Source of the DNA: Parus major | Taxonomy: Eukaryota > Chordata > Aves > Passeriformes > Paridae | Length of the DNA stretch: 64,000 nucleotides | Assembly (NCBI RefSeq): GCF_001522545.3 | Contig: NC_031770.1 | Span: 15,168,751-15,232,750 of the forward strand | Direction of reading: 5' to 3' | Part shown: positions 61,335 through 64,000 of the stretch, one piece after another | Layout of the letters: every line of letters begins with the position of its first letter | Numbering within the stretch: position 1 is the first letter of the stretch | Notes under the pieces: generated by a model | Databases searched by the model: none | Told to the model about the DNA's origin: nothing | Seen by the model: only the letters and a program-made list of their open reading frames with translations | Made by a program: the position numbers and the translations under genes

Positions 61335-61872
61335 AAGAGTGTCAATCAGTCCACTTGCAGTGCTGGATGATATTATCTAGACTATTAGAGAAAAAGGAGA
61401 TAAAAGGGAAAAACAATCCCTTCTCAGTATCATCCCCCCGCCCTTGTCTGCTAGGCCTTTCCCCAGTTTATGCTCACCCCTCTGCTGCCCGAGGATGGCT
61501 GCAGGCGTCCTGGCACAAGTCCTCCACCTCCTAGGAGCACAATGCTGATGATGGAACCCCTCTGCCTGCCTCTCCAGGGTGCTGCTGCTGGTGGGATTCT
61601 GCCTCCTTCTCCTCCTCCTCCTCCTCCTCTGCTGGAGTCCGCCCGGGGTGTCTGTGTGCTGCCCCTGAGGCTCCCCTCGCCCTGCTCCCCTGCCCCCGCT
61701 GATGTTGGCACTGATCCTCCAGGCAGAGCCGTGCACACCTTGCAGAACAGCTCCTCACCCTCCTGCTGCCCGTGAGGGGAGTTTGCCAGCCCCAAGGCCA
61801 CGTTCCCATGGGTACAGCAGCTGCCCATGGGGGAGTAGCTCGCAGCGCCGGGGCTGCCGCTATCACCCTGTG
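61335..61872 (-). repeat. Copy B of a ~500-bp dispersed repeat, LTR-like
   Basis: By eye this aligns in the same orientation with 55830-56335. Shared blocks include CTCTGCTGGAGTCC, AGGCTCCCCTCGC, CCAGGCAGAGC plus GTGCACACCTTGCAGA, CAGCAGCTGCC and GGGGCTGC. Homology continues leftward into an AT-richer part (TATCTAGAC and ATTAGAGA here). Many substitutions and indels separate the copies. A (TCC)n run at about 61603-61629 is specific to this copy. The copy lies 5' of the Gag-like ORF in the ORF's orientation, about 0.6 kb from its ATG, where a 5' LTR would be. I did not find a clear TG...CA boundary or primer-binding site. Confidence 0.55.
61603..61629. repeat. (TCC)n microsatellite inside repeat copy B
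   Basis: An uninterrupted CTC/TCC run lies within copy B. It is absent from copy A, which has only CCTCCTCCTCTG there, so it expanded after the copies separated. Confidence 0.9.
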
Positions 61873-64000
61873 CCAGAGGTTTCAAGGCCCCACTGCCCTT
61901 CCCTACCTGCAATTTTCCTCCTGGCTAAGGGAGAGATTGCTGTGCTCCTGCTGCTCTGTAAAAATACAGCCAAGCCAAGCTGCTGGAGACCTTTTGGCAC
62001 CCCTTGGAGCAGGGGAAGCAAAATTGAGCACTGATGGGTGAGGTCCCTGAGTCCTTAGACAAAACTCTCCAAGAGTTTTCTCCAACCAAAACAGGGTTGG
62101 TTGACCTCATGGCCAACCTCTGGCAGTGGCAAGACCATAGATCATGGGTTATGGGCATGCATTGCACCACCATCACCCTATTGCATTTCCCAAGAGTTCT
62201 GTGTTTTGCTACAACACCCGGAGAAGTAGAGGAGCAAAGGCCTTGTGCTTCACCCTGACCAAAAATACCATCACTGACGCTCCTCAGCATTTTCACCAGG
62301 AGCTGCAAGGAAAGCAGTGGGCTCAATGGGATCGTGGGTGATGGCCTGTCCTGCCCTATGGCCAAAGAAATCCATCAAGCAGTGCTGGCAGCAAGGGCGA
62401 TAATCCTACATAGAATCATACATACAATCCCTCAAATAAGCAAAACCAGAAAAATATTTGAAGTTCAGCAGTTATTAAAACAAATAAATCCCTGATCATA
62501 AACCCCACCGTCCCCACAAATCAATGCTTTGAGAGACACCTGAAGCTTTGTAAACTAGAAGAGGTAATAGGATTAAAGCTGCAATGTGACAAGACAGCTA
62601 ATTTTTAATTATTTCTAACTCCTTTCTAATTTCTACTTCATCCTGAATATTTAAAAACCTTTCCAAATGTATTTCACAGGTTTCAATAACAACCTAGTAA
62701 CTGGATGTGGCATTATAGCAATTTATAATCACCTCCCAAAATGGATCTAAATTAATCTTTCTACATCTCATTAGTTTAGCTATCAGAGATCTTTTACAAG
62801 ATAATTGGCTTTCAGTGGCTTTAATTTAATTTAATTTATTAATATCTTACATTTATATTTCATAGATGCTGTTTTAATTATTGAACTGATACATCTCGGA
62901 AACATAATTCTTTTATACAGCATCAAACTTTTGCTTTTAGGGCTCTAGAGCCTTTTAAAGATGTTTTAATGATAAATAATAAGTCCTTGTTTGTGTTTTC
63001 CTCTAGAGTGGATATCAATTTACTTTTGCCTTGGGTTCTCACAGAGGAAAATTAGATCTTATTTTGGAACATCCTGTTTTGCAGATGAGGCTGCCTTTAT
63101 TGTTAAACCAAAGCTTGTTCCAACTTTGTAATGCTATAAAAGCACAAACAAGGGGAGGCAGAAGTGGCAGAAAGAATGGAATAAGGAATAAGGAGCCGAT
63201 TCATAGCTGGCAGGTATTTGTGTAAATTATTCAGCGGGCAGCAGAGTTCAGGAAGCTGAGTTTTCCCACAGTGTTGTGTCCCATGGCTGAGCTCTCCAGT
63301 GCTGGCAGCAGAGCTGCCCTGCCTGGAGCTTCTCTTGCACCATCAGGTGCTTGCTCTTCCTGCACCCACACCAGTAGCTGGGTCTGGGGGGCTCCCCACC
63401 ATCCCCTTGGGTAATTTATCTGCAGCAACACAGTGTGTGGAGACTTCCTACCTGACAAAAACTTAGGCTGAAGTGTCCTCACAGACTCTGTGAGGACAGA
63501 CAGACAAGCACATGGCACAACTGTCTCCAAGAACATCCTTCCTTCGGAAACCAGCCTAAAAATATGTTCCCTCCTAGAGCAGAATAGCAGCGTTGAAACA
63601 TCTGACAGTAAATGTGATGATGATAATTGATGCTTAATGAATAATCCAGGGCTGCTTTAATATTTAAGTTCATAGAATACCTTTCATCCCCAGGAGCTAA
63701 ACCAATCTATAAAAGGTGTTCTCTTCCCCTGCAAGGCCTACAAGACCTGCAAGGTTTCAGGGGCACCAGCTACACGACTGGCCAGCACTGGGCAGGTTGC
63801 ACAGCCCTGCAGCAGAGGTCCCTTTGTCCTGCTCCAGGACCTGCTAGGAGTGAGGCCATCTGCAACACCTGGGTTGGGGCAATCCCAGACATGAGTAGAG
63901 ACAGGGAGAACTCCTTGAGAGCAGCCCTGATGAGGATTTAGGGGTTCTCATGGATGCATCACAAGCAGCACTTTCAGTAGGTGGAGGGAGGGGATCCTGC
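61873..64000. other. Intergenic, no gene recognised
   Basis: It contains AT-rich DNA with a (TTAAT)n patch at 62821-62840. The stretch at 62034-62400 is less AT-rich and might be an old retroelement scrap, but I could not assign it. Confidence 0.5.

Noticed and set aside
61451..61912. 153-codon minus ORF with poly-Gly/Glu
   Set aside because: It is produced largely by the (TCC)n microsatellite and GC-rich sequence. The corresponding frame in copy A is broken, so no protein is supported.
62401..62440. CATAGAATCATACATACAATCC as an antisense CR1 tail
   Set aside because: The expected GGTTTGGGTTGGAAGGGACC-type continuation is absent.
63660..63690. CATAGAATACCTTT as the start of an antisense CR1
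   Set aside because: Only the first few bases agree with the CR1 tail; the sequence beyond does not continue as CR1.
42566..64000. LBH, the downstream neighbour of YPEL5 in mammals
   Set aside because: No LBH-like coding sequence was recognised on either strand. It is probably beyond the window.

Overview
This is a vertebrate nuclear locus, almost certainly avian. It contains CR1 LINE fragments with the typical 3' end (repeats of the TGATTCTATGATTCT type), an ERV solo LTR, a large mostly non-coding and fairly repeat-poor background, and one compact gene with a CpG-island promoter. A songbird is my best guess from the style of the LTR and the ERV-like ORF, but that is inference. The one gene I can identify with confidence is YPEL5 (Yippee-like 5) on the + strand. 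Its two coding exons (38668-38808 and 40388-40612) join in phase to give a complete 121-residue protein with the Yippee zinc motif C-X2-C-X52-C-X2-C.

Layout. 1-28.8 kb is upstream intergenic DNA with no supportable gene. It holds several islands of retained CpG that look like conserved regulatory elements (about 8.74-9.09, 15.02-15.20 and 20.70-21.29 kb) and two striking near-perfect hairpins (14.94 and 20.05 kb). At 28.84-29.28 kb lies a solo LTR with target-site duplication, followed at about 29.59-30.14 kb by a CR1 LINE whose 3' end abuts the YPEL5 CpG island (about 30.13-31.28 kb). Non-coding exon 1 probably ends at the donor at 30372/30373. Intron 1 is about 8.3 kb and contains a CpG-retaining candidate alternative 5'UTR exon near 33.46-33.76 kb. 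Exon 2 carries the start codon. Exon 3 carries the rest of the CDS and a roughly 1.95-kb 3'UTR ending at an AATAAA near 42.54 kb. A hAT-type DNA transposon remnant (41930-42278), with terminal inverted repeats and an 8-bp target duplication, sits inside that 3'UTR.

42.6-64 kb is downstream intergenic DNA: an orphan GC/CpG-rich patch (47.76-48.04 kb), a second CR1 fragment (51.88-52.03 kb), and a retroelement-like district at 55.8-61.9 kb. The latter contains an uninterrupted 431-codon minus-strand ORF (59418-60713) with a long coiled coil and a basic Pro/Gly/Arg-rich tail, flanked by two diverged same-orientation copies of a roughly 500-bp repeat. The topology resembles LTR - leader - gag-like ORF - decayed interior - LTR. 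The open reading frame between clearly diverged flanks is the most unusual thing in the window.

No tRNA, rRNA or CRISPR was seen. I found no LBH or ALK coding sequence, although these genes flank YPEL5 in mammals.
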